A stretch of 47,640 nt of DNA from an uncultured Bacteroidota bacterium (lineage in GTDB: Bacteria > Bacteroidota > Bacteroidia > UBA4408): contig CAIMGI010000188.1 in NCBI GenBank assembly GCA_903840505.1, positions 1 through 47,640 on the forward strand, in the 5' to 3' direction. This document shows positions 1 to 8,553 of this stretch, in pieces. Position 1 is the stretch's first letter. Each line of letters opens with the position of its first letter. The position numbers and the translations under genes were made by a program. The notes beneath the pieces are model-generated. The model searched no databases and was not told the DNA's origin. It saw only the letters and a program-made list of their open reading frames with translations.

Positions 1-518
1 AAGAATAGCTCCATTTCTTCAATTGTTACATACCTCCAGTAACTCGACCATTGGTGTTTTTTTCTTAGTTTTTGATGTAGAGGAGAGGCAACTAAATTTT
101 CGGCAAACAATAACTTTCCTCCAGGCTTTAACGCTTTTCTTATTTCTTCAAAAGCTTTTTTCTGCAGCTCTATATTGTTATTTCTTCCAACAACCCCAAT
201 TATCGATTTGAAAACTATTAGGTCAAAATGATTTTCGTATGGAATATTTGTGGCAACAATATCTTGATATGATATTTTATGATTTAGATTATATTTTTGA
301 TGAAGTTTCTCTGCTTTAAGTTTTACATCAATATAATCAGAACAAATTACATTTTTTCCTTTTAAAGATAACCACAAACTTAAACCTCCATCGCGTCCTC
401 CCAATTCTAAACAAGTATCAACCTTATTCCAATCAACATTGTTTTCCCAAAATTCCAAAGCTTTTGACCAGGATTTTACATCCCATTGAATGATGTCATT
501 AAGAAGTTCTTTTTTCAT
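1..518 (-). CDS. SAM-dependent methyltransferase (partial, C-terminus beyond left edge)
   Basis: Open reading frame on the minus strand from ATG at 518 to the window edge: MKKELLNDIIQWDVKSWSKALEFWENN...VDTCLELGGRDGGLSLWLSLKGKNVICSDY...EEIRKALKPGGKLLFAENL. LELGGRDGG motif I and a post-motif KPGGKLL are typical of class I methyltransferases. Confidence 0.75.
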   Translation of the reverse strand, partial: MKKELLNDIIQWDVKSWSKALEFWENNVDWNKVDTCLELGGRDGGLSLWLSLKGKNVICSDYIDVKLKAEKLHQKYNLNHKISYQDIVATNIPYENHFDLIVFKSIIGVVGRNNNIELQKKAFEEIRKALKPGGKLLFAENLVASPLHQKLRKKHQWSSYWRYVTIEEMELF

Positions 519-538
519 ACTTTAAAGATATAAAATAT

Positions 539-1450
539 CTATTTAATTATTTCAATGAGGTTTTCATTAAACAACTTTACTCCACCGGCATTCAAATGGT
601 CATCATCAAAAAAGTTGTTCTTGCTATTCAGGGTATGGTTTCTGCCTAGGTTAAGGAATTTAATATTTTTTGTGGAAGCTATGTCTTCAATTTTTTGAAT
701 ATAGTATTCTTCGTTTGTGAGCTTAAGTTCTTTTGGGATTGGAGCATATACCAAAGTGAGTGCAACATTATTTTTTTCGCATACATTCGCTATTTTATTT
801 ACATATTCTATCTGTTCATTCAGTATTGTTTTTTTTAGGATAATTTCTTCATAATTGCCCTTTTGTTTCAATGAATCTTTGGTTTCAACATAGCCCTTAT
901 AATGGCTTTTTATGTTATACTCTTTGTTCTCATTGTTATGGTCAATAAGCTGTTTTATGCTCAATATATTATAGCAACGTAGGTTATTTAATTCTAATGC
1001 CATTGGCGCAAGCAATGAATAGGGTATGCCACTGCAGGCCATAGAATAATAAGCTTCTGTACCTGTTAAATTCCCTGCAACAGGATAAACTTCAAAAATT
1101 ACCTGTTTGCAATTATTTATTGTTTGTTCCAGAATGGTAAATGAATTCAAAGGTGCTTGTGAGCTGCTTCCTAAATTGTAGCAACTGTAGCCTTCTTGCT
1201 CAAAAATGGCAGGGTCGAAGCTTCGGTAGCAATGGGATGATCCCAAAAAGAGTATATCGTATTTTTTTGTTCTATCAAATTCGGAGTATACTTTACCGAA
1301 AATATCCTTATCTAGAATTATTTCCTTCTGAACATTTTTTATGAGTGGTTCCTTATTTATTTTTATTGTGAACAATAGCCAGTATATCCCATAGTAACAC
1401 AGTGTGAAAAGGACGATGAAGAATAAAAACTGTGTTCCCCTTTTCTTCAT
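539..1450 (-). CDS. SGNH/DltD-like membrane-anchored protein, partner of the upstream MBOAT
   Basis: Likely start is MKKRGTQFLFF at 1450, giving a TAATG overlap with the MBOAT stop. N-terminal TM segment, then DILFLGSSHCYRSFDPAIF and a late DDDHLNAGG motif (SGNH-like block I and D-x-x-H). Confidence 0.65.
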   Translation of the reverse strand: MKKRGTQFLFFIVLFTLCYYGIYWLLFTIKINKEPLIKNVQKEIILDKDIFGKVYSEFDRTKKYDILFLGSSHCYRSFDPAIFEQEGYSCYNLGSSSQAPLNSFTILEQTINNCKQVIFEVYPVAGNLTGTEAYYSMACSGIPYSLLAPMALELNNLRCYNILSIKQLIDHNNENKEYNIKSHYKGYVETKDSLKQKGNYEEIILKKTILNEQIEYVNKIANVCEKNNVALTLVYAPIPKELKLTNEEYYIQKIEDIASTKNIKFLNLGRNHTLNSKNNFFDDDHLNAGGVKLFNENLIEIIK

Positions 1451-2913
1451 TAGAATTGAAAATAAATAAATTGTTGTTGCTCCGATTTTCCCATCAGTAT
1501 TATAATCATCAATACCACTATAAAATAGAGCTTTCTTTTCCAAGCAATAGAAACTTGGCTAAAACTAAAACGAGCCTCCGAAAGCAATGCCAATGCTGAT
1601 ACTGCGAAAAGTACCCAACCCAATTCCTGTATATGGTTAAATGCTTGTGTGTATAGTATTGTCATAAAAGAAATAATTCCTCCCGATAAAGAACTCAATA
1701 GGGTGTGGCCAATTGTCTTAACCATATAAAGCGCTACAGGAATTTGTTGTGCCCTGAAAAATATCCAAGCAAAAGCTACTAGGTTAAACGTAATAAAAAT
1801 GGCTATGCTTTTATAAAGGAGCGAGTTTTTCTTAATCCTTATCCACTTCCATAATTTTTCTCTTTGTTTTACCGTAACAGTTTCAATAATTAAATATACA
1901 GCGTGCAAAGCTCCCCATATTACAAAACACCAGCTGGCACCGTGCCACAAACCGCTTATCAAGAAAACAAGGAGAATGTTTCGAAGCACTTTTATTTTAC
2001 TTGTTCTATTTCCACCCAACGGAATATAAAGGTAATCTCTAAACCAGGTGGATAATGAAATGTGCCAACGTTTCCAGAATTCAGCTATTGATACTGAGAA
2101 ATAGGGTGTATTAAAGTTCTTCATCAAATCTATTCCCAATACTCTGGCACTTCCAATTGCAATGTCTGAGTAGCCTGAAAAATCACAGTAGATTTGTATT
2201 GTGAAAAAGTAGGTTGCCAGAAGCATCTCCCAGCCGGAGTGTCCCTGAGGCTGGTTAAATACCGGGTCGGCCATTGCCGCAAAACGATCTGCTATGACAG
2301 CTTTTTTTAATAATCCCCACACTATAAGTTGTATGCCGCTTAATAGTTTTTCTACATCAAAAGGTTTTTTTTCGTGTAGTTGTGGCAATATGTTCTGCGG
2401 GCGTTCAATTGGACCTGCAACTAGTTGGGGGTAGAACATAACATACAAGGCATAAGTAAAGAAGTTTTTTTCGGCTGCTTGGTTTCCTCTATAAACTTCA
2501 ATTGTGTAACTCATTGCTTGGAAAGTGTGGAAAGATAAGCCAATGGGTAAAATAATATCAAGATATGGAATTGGATTATTGTGACCGCTTAGTCTAAGTA
2601 ATTCAGTGATGTTTTCATTCAAGAAATTGTAGTATTTAAAAAAAGCGAGTACACCGATATTTGCAACAAGACTGCAAATAAGAAAAATCTTTTTTCTGTG
2701 TTTTGTTTGTTGTTTTTCAATCCAAATACCTGCATAATAATCAATCACAATAGTGAATAACAGAATGAGAACATAAATGGGAATGAAGAACATATAGAAA
2801 TAGCAACTTGCCGCCAAGAGCATTATTACCCGTTGCTTCTGTTTTGGTAAAAGGAAATACAGCAGTGTAATGATTGGGAAAAAGAAAAGAAAATGGATGG
2901 AATTAAATAGCAT
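1450..2913 (-). CDS. MBOAT family O-acyltransferase (AlgI/DltB-like)
   Basis: Polytopic 487 aa with ILPIGLSFHTFQAMSYTIEVYRG, PQLVAGPIERPQNILPQL, FCDFSGYSDIAIGSARVLGI, FWKRWHISLSTWFRDYLYIPLGGNR and SGLWHGASWCFVIWGALHA, hallmark AlgI/MBOAT motifs. Confidence 0.95.
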   Translation of the reverse strand: MLFNSIHFLFFFPIITLLYFLLPKQKQRVIMLLAASCYFYMFFIPIYVLILLFTIVIDYYAGIWIEKQQTKHRKKIFLICSLVANIGVLAFFKYYNFLNENITELLRLSGHNNPIPYLDIILPIGLSFHTFQAMSYTIEVYRGNQAAEKNFFTYALYVMFYPQLVAGPIERPQNILPQLHEKKPFDVEKLLSGIQLIVWGLLKKAVIADRFAAMADPVFNQPQGHSGWEMLLATYFFTIQIYCDFSGYSDIAIGSARVLGIDLMKNFNTPYFSVSIAEFWKRWHISLSTWFRDYLYIPLGGNRTSKIKVLRNILLVFLISGLWHGASWCFVIWGALHAVYLIIETVTVKQREKLWKWIRIKKNSLLYKSIAIFITFNLVAFAWIFFRAQQIPVALYMVKTIGHTLLSSLSGGIISFMTILYTQAFNHIQELGWVLFAVSALALLSEARFSFSQVSIAWKRKLYFIVVLMIIILMGKSEQQQFIYFQF

Positions 2914-4198
2914 CTTTTACGAATGGACTTTTTCCTGATTTTAATATTTCGATACAGTTTTTGATTGTATTGCTAATCGTTTTGTTTTTTAGTTGTTCAG
3001 ATTTTGTCCAACTCATACATCCTGTATTAATTACGTATCCCGATGTTGGGTTGTTTTGGAAAATAAAAAATGTTCCTGTATTGGCATAATTACCATATCG
3101 GTTTATACCATAAGCAATAATTTCGGAACGGTAATAATTTACTTTTGATGTATCTAAAATAGGTAAGCCATTTGCCCACACAAGTGGAGGCGAGGCATAA
3201 AGATCGTTAGCAATCGTGTATAGTTCAGATTCAAAATTATCTACCCCGGTCAATAACGGGTTTTTAGTGGAAATGATTTTGTATCCGGCAAAAGTTAAGG
3301 AAGTATCAGAGCTAAAGTTACATTCATAAGACCCGCCAATGCTAAAGTAATTTGGTGTGTTTTGTTTCTCATTGTCATTCCACAAGTAGCTAGACGAATT
3401 ACCTTTATTGTGTGAATTGAAAATAAGTAAGTGTTCGGTTGAATTAATGGATAAAATATTATTCATTATGTTGGAAGTAAGTACCAGTATATTTCCTCCT
3501 TTTTTGATAAATGCATCGATATTCTCACGTGCCTTTTTTGAAATGAATGGAATATTGTCATAAAAAATGAGCATTTTGCTGTTCTCAAATGCGGAAAGGT
3601 CTTCAAGGTCATAATCACTCATATAATTCTGATTTGGATATAGGGAGTCTAACCAAAGGATAAATGCCTCAGATTTAGCAGAAAATCTTGTAGGTCTTTT
3701 AATCGAGAGTGTACCGGCCGGGTCATTATCGGATGAATTGTAATCATAAAAGCTTTTCCCTCCAAAACTACTTTCTGTTTGAATATTCATCAACGGGATA
3801 ACAAGTGTGATATCACATTTTTTTTTCTCAGTAACAATGAAAGGTATGAATTTATACCAAAAATAGATTCCACTTTTTAATTTATTGGTTGGGTATCCAA
3901 TGGTGGGATTATATCCAAAACCCTCACCCCAAGGTTTTAAGGTATTGATTTTTTGTTCATTACACGATGCTATAGCTGAATCAATTGCATTGTAGTGTAT
4001 ATCGTAAAGAAGAAATTGCCCCTTACGGTGTTTTTCTTTGCAATCCAAATAAACAGTTATACTATCACCTTTAATTACAGACAGTTTGTTCGTGTAACCT
4101 TCTCTTACAGCAATATTTTTATGGTAGCCAAATGGAAAAGCCAATACACAAACAAGTATCACCAATAGTAACTTCACATATTTTAATCCATTGAACAT
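2903..4198 (-). CDS. Secreted/membrane-anchored protein resembling the N,N-dimethylformamidase large-subunit C-terminal domain
   Basis: N-terminal hydrophobic segment; SGIYFWYKFIPFIVTEKKKCDITLVIPLMNIQTESSFGGKSFYDYN resembles the DMFase-beta C-terminal fold; GATase-like ENIDAFIKKGGNILVLTSN. Overlaps the MBOAT gene by 11 bp. Confidence 0.5.
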   Translation of the reverse strand: MFNGLKYVKLLLVILVCVLAFPFGYHKNIAVREGYTNKLSVIKGDSITVYLDCKEKHRKGQFLLYDIHYNAIDSAIASCNEQKINTLKPWGEGFGYNPTIGYPTNKLKSGIYFWYKFIPFIVTEKKKCDITLVIPLMNIQTESSFGGKSFYDYNSSDNDPAGTLSIKRPTRFSAKSEAFILWLDSLYPNQNYMSDYDLEDLSAFENSKMLIFYDNIPFISKKARENIDAFIKKGGNILVLTSNIMNNILSINSTEHLLIFNSHNKGNSSSYLWNDNEKQNTPNYFSIGGSYECNFSSDTSLTFAGYKIISTKNPLLTGVDNFESELYTIANDLYASPPLVWANGLPILDTSKVNYYRSEIIAYGINRYGNYANTGTFFIFQNNPTSGYVINTGCMSWTKSEQLKNKTISNTIKNCIEILKSGKSPFVKDAI

Positions 4199-4217
4199 AA
4201 ATGCGTATTTTTACACA

Positions 4218-5462
4218 ATGCAAATTATACGTGAAATAACTAAAAAAGCCCCATATTACCTAACTCACTTAATTGCATTTACCCTTCCACTTAGTGCTAA
4301 ATTGGTTTCTTTATTCGTTATACTTTTTTTTATCTCTGTACTTTTTGCTGGTAATTATCAAAGGGAATTCCTTAAAACAATAAAAAAGCCAATCTTTTAT
4401 TTGCCGCTTATTCTGTACGGTTATTATTTTATAAGTATTTTCTTTTCCGAAAATAAACAAGTTGCTTGGTTCGATCTCCAGGTGAAACTTTCTTTACTTT
4501 TGTTTCCTTTGTTCGTATGCTTGCATCAGGATTTTCGGGAATATGATTATAAAAAGATACTAATTAGTTTTGTTGAGGGTTGCATAGCAGCTTGCTCTGT
4601 TGCTTTGTTTTTATCAAGTGTGAAGTATTATTATTCTTTCGATAGTGATAATTTTTTCTATACTTCATTGTCGTATGCATTGCATCCAAGCTATTTAGCA
4701 ATGTATGTTGTTTTTAGTACAGTCATACTATTGTACTTATTTGATTTTAATAGTTTTGATATTAAGGCTTCCTTTTTGGGTAATAAACTTATTAGATTAT
4801 TTATTTATGCATTCTTTTCTGTTGTTATTGTAATGTTATCTTCAAAAAGTGGAATATTGTCAATTGCTTTGCTGATAGCATTTACGTTACTGTACTTAAT
4901 GTTGGTGAAAAAGAAAATACTGTTAGCGTCAGTAAGTATTTTATTTATTTCATTGGTAATTATACTCTTGCCTAAAATTGCTCCTTATCCCTATAGCAGA
5001 TTAATGGCGGCATTTACTGCTGTAGAAAATACCGATAATTTTAAAAAGGAAAATGATGAAGGCACAGGTGAAAGGATGATGATTTGGAAAACATCACATA
5101 AGCTAATTCACGAACATCCATTTGGGGTTGGAGTAGGGGATGTTAAAACGGTATTGATGGTAGAATACAAAAATACAGGAATGCTTATTGCAGCCAAAAA
5201 GCACTTGAATTGCCATAATCAATACTTACAAACAGGTTTGGCAATAGGAATAGCTGGTTTAATATTGTTTATAGGCATGTTACTTTTTCCAATGTATACG
5301 TCCCTAAAAAATAAGGAATACTTATTTATGGCTTTTATCCTGCTTGTATCGTTTAACTTCCTATTCGAAAGTATGTTTGAAACACAAGCAGGTGTAATTT
5401 TTTATGCTTTCTTTTATTCGCTGTTTGCTGTGAGGTATTTGCCGCAAATTAAAAAGCAATAA
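4218..5462 (+). CDS. O-antigen ligase/polymerase family protein (Wzy_C-like)
   Basis: Polytopic membrane protein; GERMMIWKTSHKLIHEHPFGVGVGDVKTV...LNCHNQYLQTGLAIGIAGL is typical of Wzy_C. The ATG at 4218 is preferred over 4191, which would overlap the divergent gene. Confidence 0.85.
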   Translation: MQIIREITKKAPYYLTHLIAFTLPLSAKLVSLFVILFFISVLFAGNYQREFLKTIKKPIFYLPLILYGYYFISIFFSENKQVAWFDLQVKLSLLLFPLFVCLHQDFREYDYKKILISFVEGCIAACSVALFLSSVKYYYSFDSDNFFYTSLSYALHPSYLAMYVVFSTVILLYLFDFNSFDIKASFLGNKLIRLFIYAFFSVVIVMLSSKSGILSIALLIAFTLLYLMLVKKKILLASVSILFISLVIILLPKIAPYPYSRLMAAFTAVENTDNFKKENDEGTGERMMIWKTSHKLIHEHPFGVGVGDVKTVLMVEYKNTGMLIAAKKHLNCHNQYLQTGLAIGIAGLILFIGMLLFPMYTSLKNKEYLFMAFILLVSFNFLFESMFETQAGVIFYAFFYSLFAVRYLPQIKKQ

Positions 5463-5481
5463 ACGGCATTCTGTTTATTGC
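5456..5481. terminator. Short hairpin between convergent stop codons
   Basis: Perfect 9-bp inverted repeat GCAATAAAC-GGCATTCT-GTTTATTGC spanning the stops of the O-antigen ligase (+) and yajC (-). Low GC. Confidence 0.35.
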
Positions 5482-5798
5482 TGACCTAACAAACCAGTAT
5501 TTTCCATTGAAACAGCGGATTTTTCAATTTTAAGTCTGTTTCCGCCTTCAACTTCTATGATGAAAGTGGTTTCGCTAATCTCTGCTATCTTAGCGTGAAT
5601 GCCTCCAATGGTAATAATTTTATCACCTTTTTTAATTTGTTCTTTGAACTTCTTTTGATCCTTTGCTTTTTTCAATTGCGGACGTATCATAAAAAAGTAA
5701 AATACAGCAATTACCAATATGATTGGTAAAAATGACATTAGTGGATTTGAGTTTCCTCCTGCGGGTGGACTCATTAAAATAATAGATAATACGTTCAT
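5475..5798 (-). CDS. yajC: Preprotein translocase subunit YajC
   Basis: PLMSFLPIILVIAVFYFFMIRPQLKKAKDQKKFKEQIKKGDKIITIGGIHAKI: single TM followed by FFMIRPQ and GDxIITIGGIxG-like motif. Confidence 0.95.
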   Translation of the reverse strand: MNVLSIILMSPPAGGNSNPLMSFLPIILVIAVFYFFMIRPQLKKAKDQKKFKEQIKKGDKIITIGGIHAKIAEISETTFIIEVEGGNRLKIEKSAVSMENTGLLGQQ

Positions 5799-5820
5799 AA
5801 TTTATTTTTTGATTGTTGTT

Positions 5821-6297
5821 TTACATTTTTCCGATGCCTGTTTTCGTTGTCACAAGACCCGTAACTGTGAGCACTTTTGTGTTCGGTATTGCATTTGTTA
5901 TAACGGTCACACTTTTATTTTGTCTGCCGCCTTTTCCGCTGCTGTCAAAAGTAACCTTAATATTTCCTTCTTCTCCTGGTTTAATAGGTGCTTTGGGATA
6001 TTCAGGAACAGTACACCCACAACTTCCTTTCGCGTCCGAAATTACCAAATCGGCATTCCCGGTATTTTTAAACTTGTAACCAAAAGTAACTTTTTCACCT
6101 TCTGTAAGCATACCGAAGTCGTGCGTTTCTTTTTCTAAGGTCATAATGGGCAATTTTTCATCACCATTTTCTCCGTTAGCAGTGTTGGGATTGCTAACGA
6201 TGTCGGTATTAATAGCTCCATTCTCTGAATTGTTCTTACAAGAAAAAAGTACTGTTGATAGCAGCAATAAAGACGAAAGAATTAACCGTGTTTTCAT
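5821..6297 (-). CDS. DUF1573 domain lipoprotein
   Basis: MKTRLILSSLLLLSTVLFSCKNN lipobox; THDFGMLTEGEKVTFGYKFKNTGNADLVISDAKGSCGCTVPEYPKAPIKPGEEGNIKVTFDSSGKGG is the classic DUF1573 signature. Confidence 0.92.
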   Translation of the reverse strand: MKTRLILSSLLLLSTVLFSCKNNSENGAINTDIVSNPNTANGENGDEKLPIMTLEKETHDFGMLTEGEKVTFGYKFKNTGNADLVISDAKGSCGCTVPEYPKAPIKPGEEGNIKVTFDSSGKGGRQNKSVTVITNAIPNTKVLTVTGLVTTKTGIGKM

Positions 6298-6385
6298 TTT
6301 GTTTTTGTGCAAAATTAGTATAAAATTTTATTGCCTTATCTAAAAGTAAAAATTAGGGGATTTAAAAAATGTTAAATGTCACAAC

Positions 6386-7336
6386 CTAGTATTCCAATAG
6401 GCCTCTGCCTATTTTGTTTATCTTGCCCTCTTGTTTAAAGTCGTATACCAATTTGTCCAATATTCCATTGATAAAAGATTTACTTTTGGGTGTGCTGTAA
6501 AATTTAGATAATTCAATGTACTCATTGAGTGTTACTTTTAAAGGAATATTCGAAAAAGTAACAGCTTCTGCCATCGCCATTTTCATCAATAAAACATCCA
6601 TTAAGGCAATACGTTCAACTTCCCAGTTTTCAGTTTTTTTTGCAATCAATGTTTCGTATTCTTGGCTATTCAAAATGGTTTCTCTGAATAATTTAATTAC
6701 AAATTCGCGGTCGTCTATCTCATCCTTATACAAAGGTTGTAATGCAAAAGCACTGTTTGAAGACTCCTTCAATGACTTTATTGTTTTTAAAACAGCAACA
6801 TATACTATTTCAAAATCATCAACCCAAAATACGCTCTTGTCTTCAAAAAAGTACTCCAACGGTTCATATTCTACCAAGTGGTTTTTAAAAACAGTTGTCC
6901 AAAATGTTGTTTCGTCCTTATAAGTCTTTTCAACTGTATTAAGGTAAAGAGTATATTCTTCACTTGCCTTAATCATTAAAAATATCTTTTTAATCAGTTC
7001 AGGCTCCTGTTGCCAGCTGATTTTCTTATTTTTTATGAATTGCTGTAATTGAATGTTTGTAGATAGTTGCAAGGCAACTTTGCTATCCGTAAAACCCGTA
7101 TTGGGATTTAAATCATCACTAGTTGGAAGCATTTTAAGCTTGGCATCGTCTTGTACGCGTTTGGCGAAGTCAACTATCTCAGGAATAAGTGATAGAAACC
7201 AAACATACAGTTCGAATGTTTTTTCTATATTGCTTAATAAGTCCTTTTCTCCCTTGTTAAGGTCATTGTTGTTGCTTTGAACGAAGGCGTATATTGCCTG
7301 CATTACTTTTAATCGAAGATGTCTGCGGTTTAACAT
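6386..7336 (-). CDS. nusB: Transcription antitermination factor NusB
   Basis: MLNRRHLRLKVMQAIYAFVQSN...NWEVERIALMDVLLMKMAMAEAVTFSNIPLKVTLNEYIELSKFYSTPKSKSFINGILDKL: NusB C-terminal core in the long Bacteroidota form. Confidence 0.93.
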   Translation of the reverse strand: MLNRRHLRLKVMQAIYAFVQSNNNDLNKGEKDLLSNIEKTFELYVWFLSLIPEIVDFAKRVQDDAKLKMLPTSDDLNPNTGFTDSKVALQLSTNIQLQQFIKNKKISWQQEPELIKKIFLMIKASEEYTLYLNTVEKTYKDETTFWTTVFKNHLVEYEPLEYFFEDKSVFWVDDFEIVYVAVLKTIKSLKESSNSAFALQPLYKDEIDDREFVIKLFRETILNSQEYETLIAKKTENWEVERIALMDVLLMKMAMAEAVTFSNIPLKVTLNEYIELSKFYSTPKSKSFINGILDKLVYDFKQEGKINKIGRGLLEY

Positions 7337-7479
7337 AGATAAAAAAAGAACGTTTGTTTATTTCTAGCTTTTAGCGGTGCAAAAGTAACAAAACAAATTT
7401 AACACAAAAGACTATTTGTATGGGATAGGAAATAAAAAAGTAGTAAATTCGTTAGAGTTTTGTTAAACATTAGGTTGAT

Positions 7480-8553
7480 ATGATAAATAAGTCTGTATTA
7501 TTTTTATTTTTTATTCTGATAACTGCACGTTTGCAGGCTCAAACGGTGAAATACAGCAATGAGTTTTTGGCCATTGGAGTAGGGGCAAATGCACTGGGAA
7601 TGTCTAATTCAACAGTAGCAACCGTAAACGATGTTACTGCAGGTTATTGGAATCCTGCCGGTTTGTTGGGTATAAAAAGCAATTACCAAGTGGCCTTAAT
7701 GCATTCCGAGTATTTTGCTGGCATTGCAAAGTACGATTATGGGGCATTTGCCAAAAAAATTGATACATCAAGTGCTATTGGGCTGAGTATTATTCGCTTT
7801 GCCGTTGACGATATACCCAACACAACACAATTAATTAATGCCAATGGGCAAATTGATTATAGCAGAATAACCACTTTTTCGGCTGCCGATTACGGCTTTT
7901 TGTTTTCATACGCGAAGCGATTTAAGGTTCCTGGATTGGTATTTGGTGCCAATGCTAAAGTCGTTAGAAGGATTGTGGGTGATTTTGCAAATTCTTGGGG
8001 TTTTGGTATCGATGCCGGAATGCAGTATACCAAAGGTACTTGGCAATTTGGAGCGATGGCCCGCGATATAACAACAACCTTTAATGCCTGGAGCTATAAT
8101 TTAGACGATGCTACCAAAGCCGTATTTTTACAAACAGGCAACGTTATTCCTACAAATTCATTGGAAATTACCTTGCCGAAATTAATTCTGGGTGCAGCAA
8201 AAACAGTTAATTACAGAAAGTTTTCTGCTATGGCTCAATTAAACACCGATCTATCTTTTGACGGAATGCGTAACGTGCTCATTCGATCTGACATTTTGAG
8301 CATTGACCCACATTTTGGGATAGAATTGGGTTATGCAGGTGTAGTTTATTTAAGAGGTGGTGTGGGCAATATTCAGGAAATAAAGGAAACAGGAGGAGTG
8401 GTGGTTAAAACGGTTCAACCTAATATGGGAATTGGTGTTAAAATAAAAGGCATTTCAATTGATTATGCATTGACAAATGTAGGGCAGCAAGTTGGCTTAT
8501 TGTCTAATGTGTTTTCATTAAAATTTGATATAAACGCTAAACAAAATAAATGA
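7480..8553 (+). CDS. PorV/PorQ family type IX secretion outer-membrane protein
   Basis: Signal peptide, then FLAIGVGANALGMSNSTVATVNDVTAGYWNPAGLLGI (PorV/FadL-like start), GISIDYALTNVG end. ATGA overlap with the downstream C25 protease-like gene. Confidence 0.88.
   Translation: MINKSVLFLFFILITARLQAQTVKYSNEFLAIGVGANALGMSNSTVATVNDVTAGYWNPAGLLGIKSNYQVALMHSEYFAGIAKYDYGAFAKKIDTSSAIGLSIIRFAVDDIPNTTQLINANGQIDYSRITTFSAADYGFLFSYAKRFKVPGLVFGANAKVVRRIVGDFANSWGFGIDAGMQYTKGTWQFGAMARDITTTFNAWSYNLDDATKAVFLQTGNVIPTNSLEITLPKLILGAAKTVNYRKFSAMAQLNTDLSFDGMRNVLIRSDILSIDPHFGIELGYAGVVYLRGGVGNIQEIKETGGVVVKTVQPNMGIGVKIKGISIDYALTNVGQQVGLLSNVFSLKFDINAKQNK

Noticed and set aside
23-211. 62-aa plus-strand ORF
   Set aside because: Antisense to the edge-truncated methyltransferase frame, which has clear SAM-binding motifs.
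5719-6138. Plus-strand ORFs 5719-6138 and 5813-6079
   Set aside because: Antisense to yajC/DUF1573, which are unambiguous; translations are low-quality and Cys/Phe rich.
6516-6923. 135-aa plus-strand ORF
   Set aside because: Antisense shadow of nusB.
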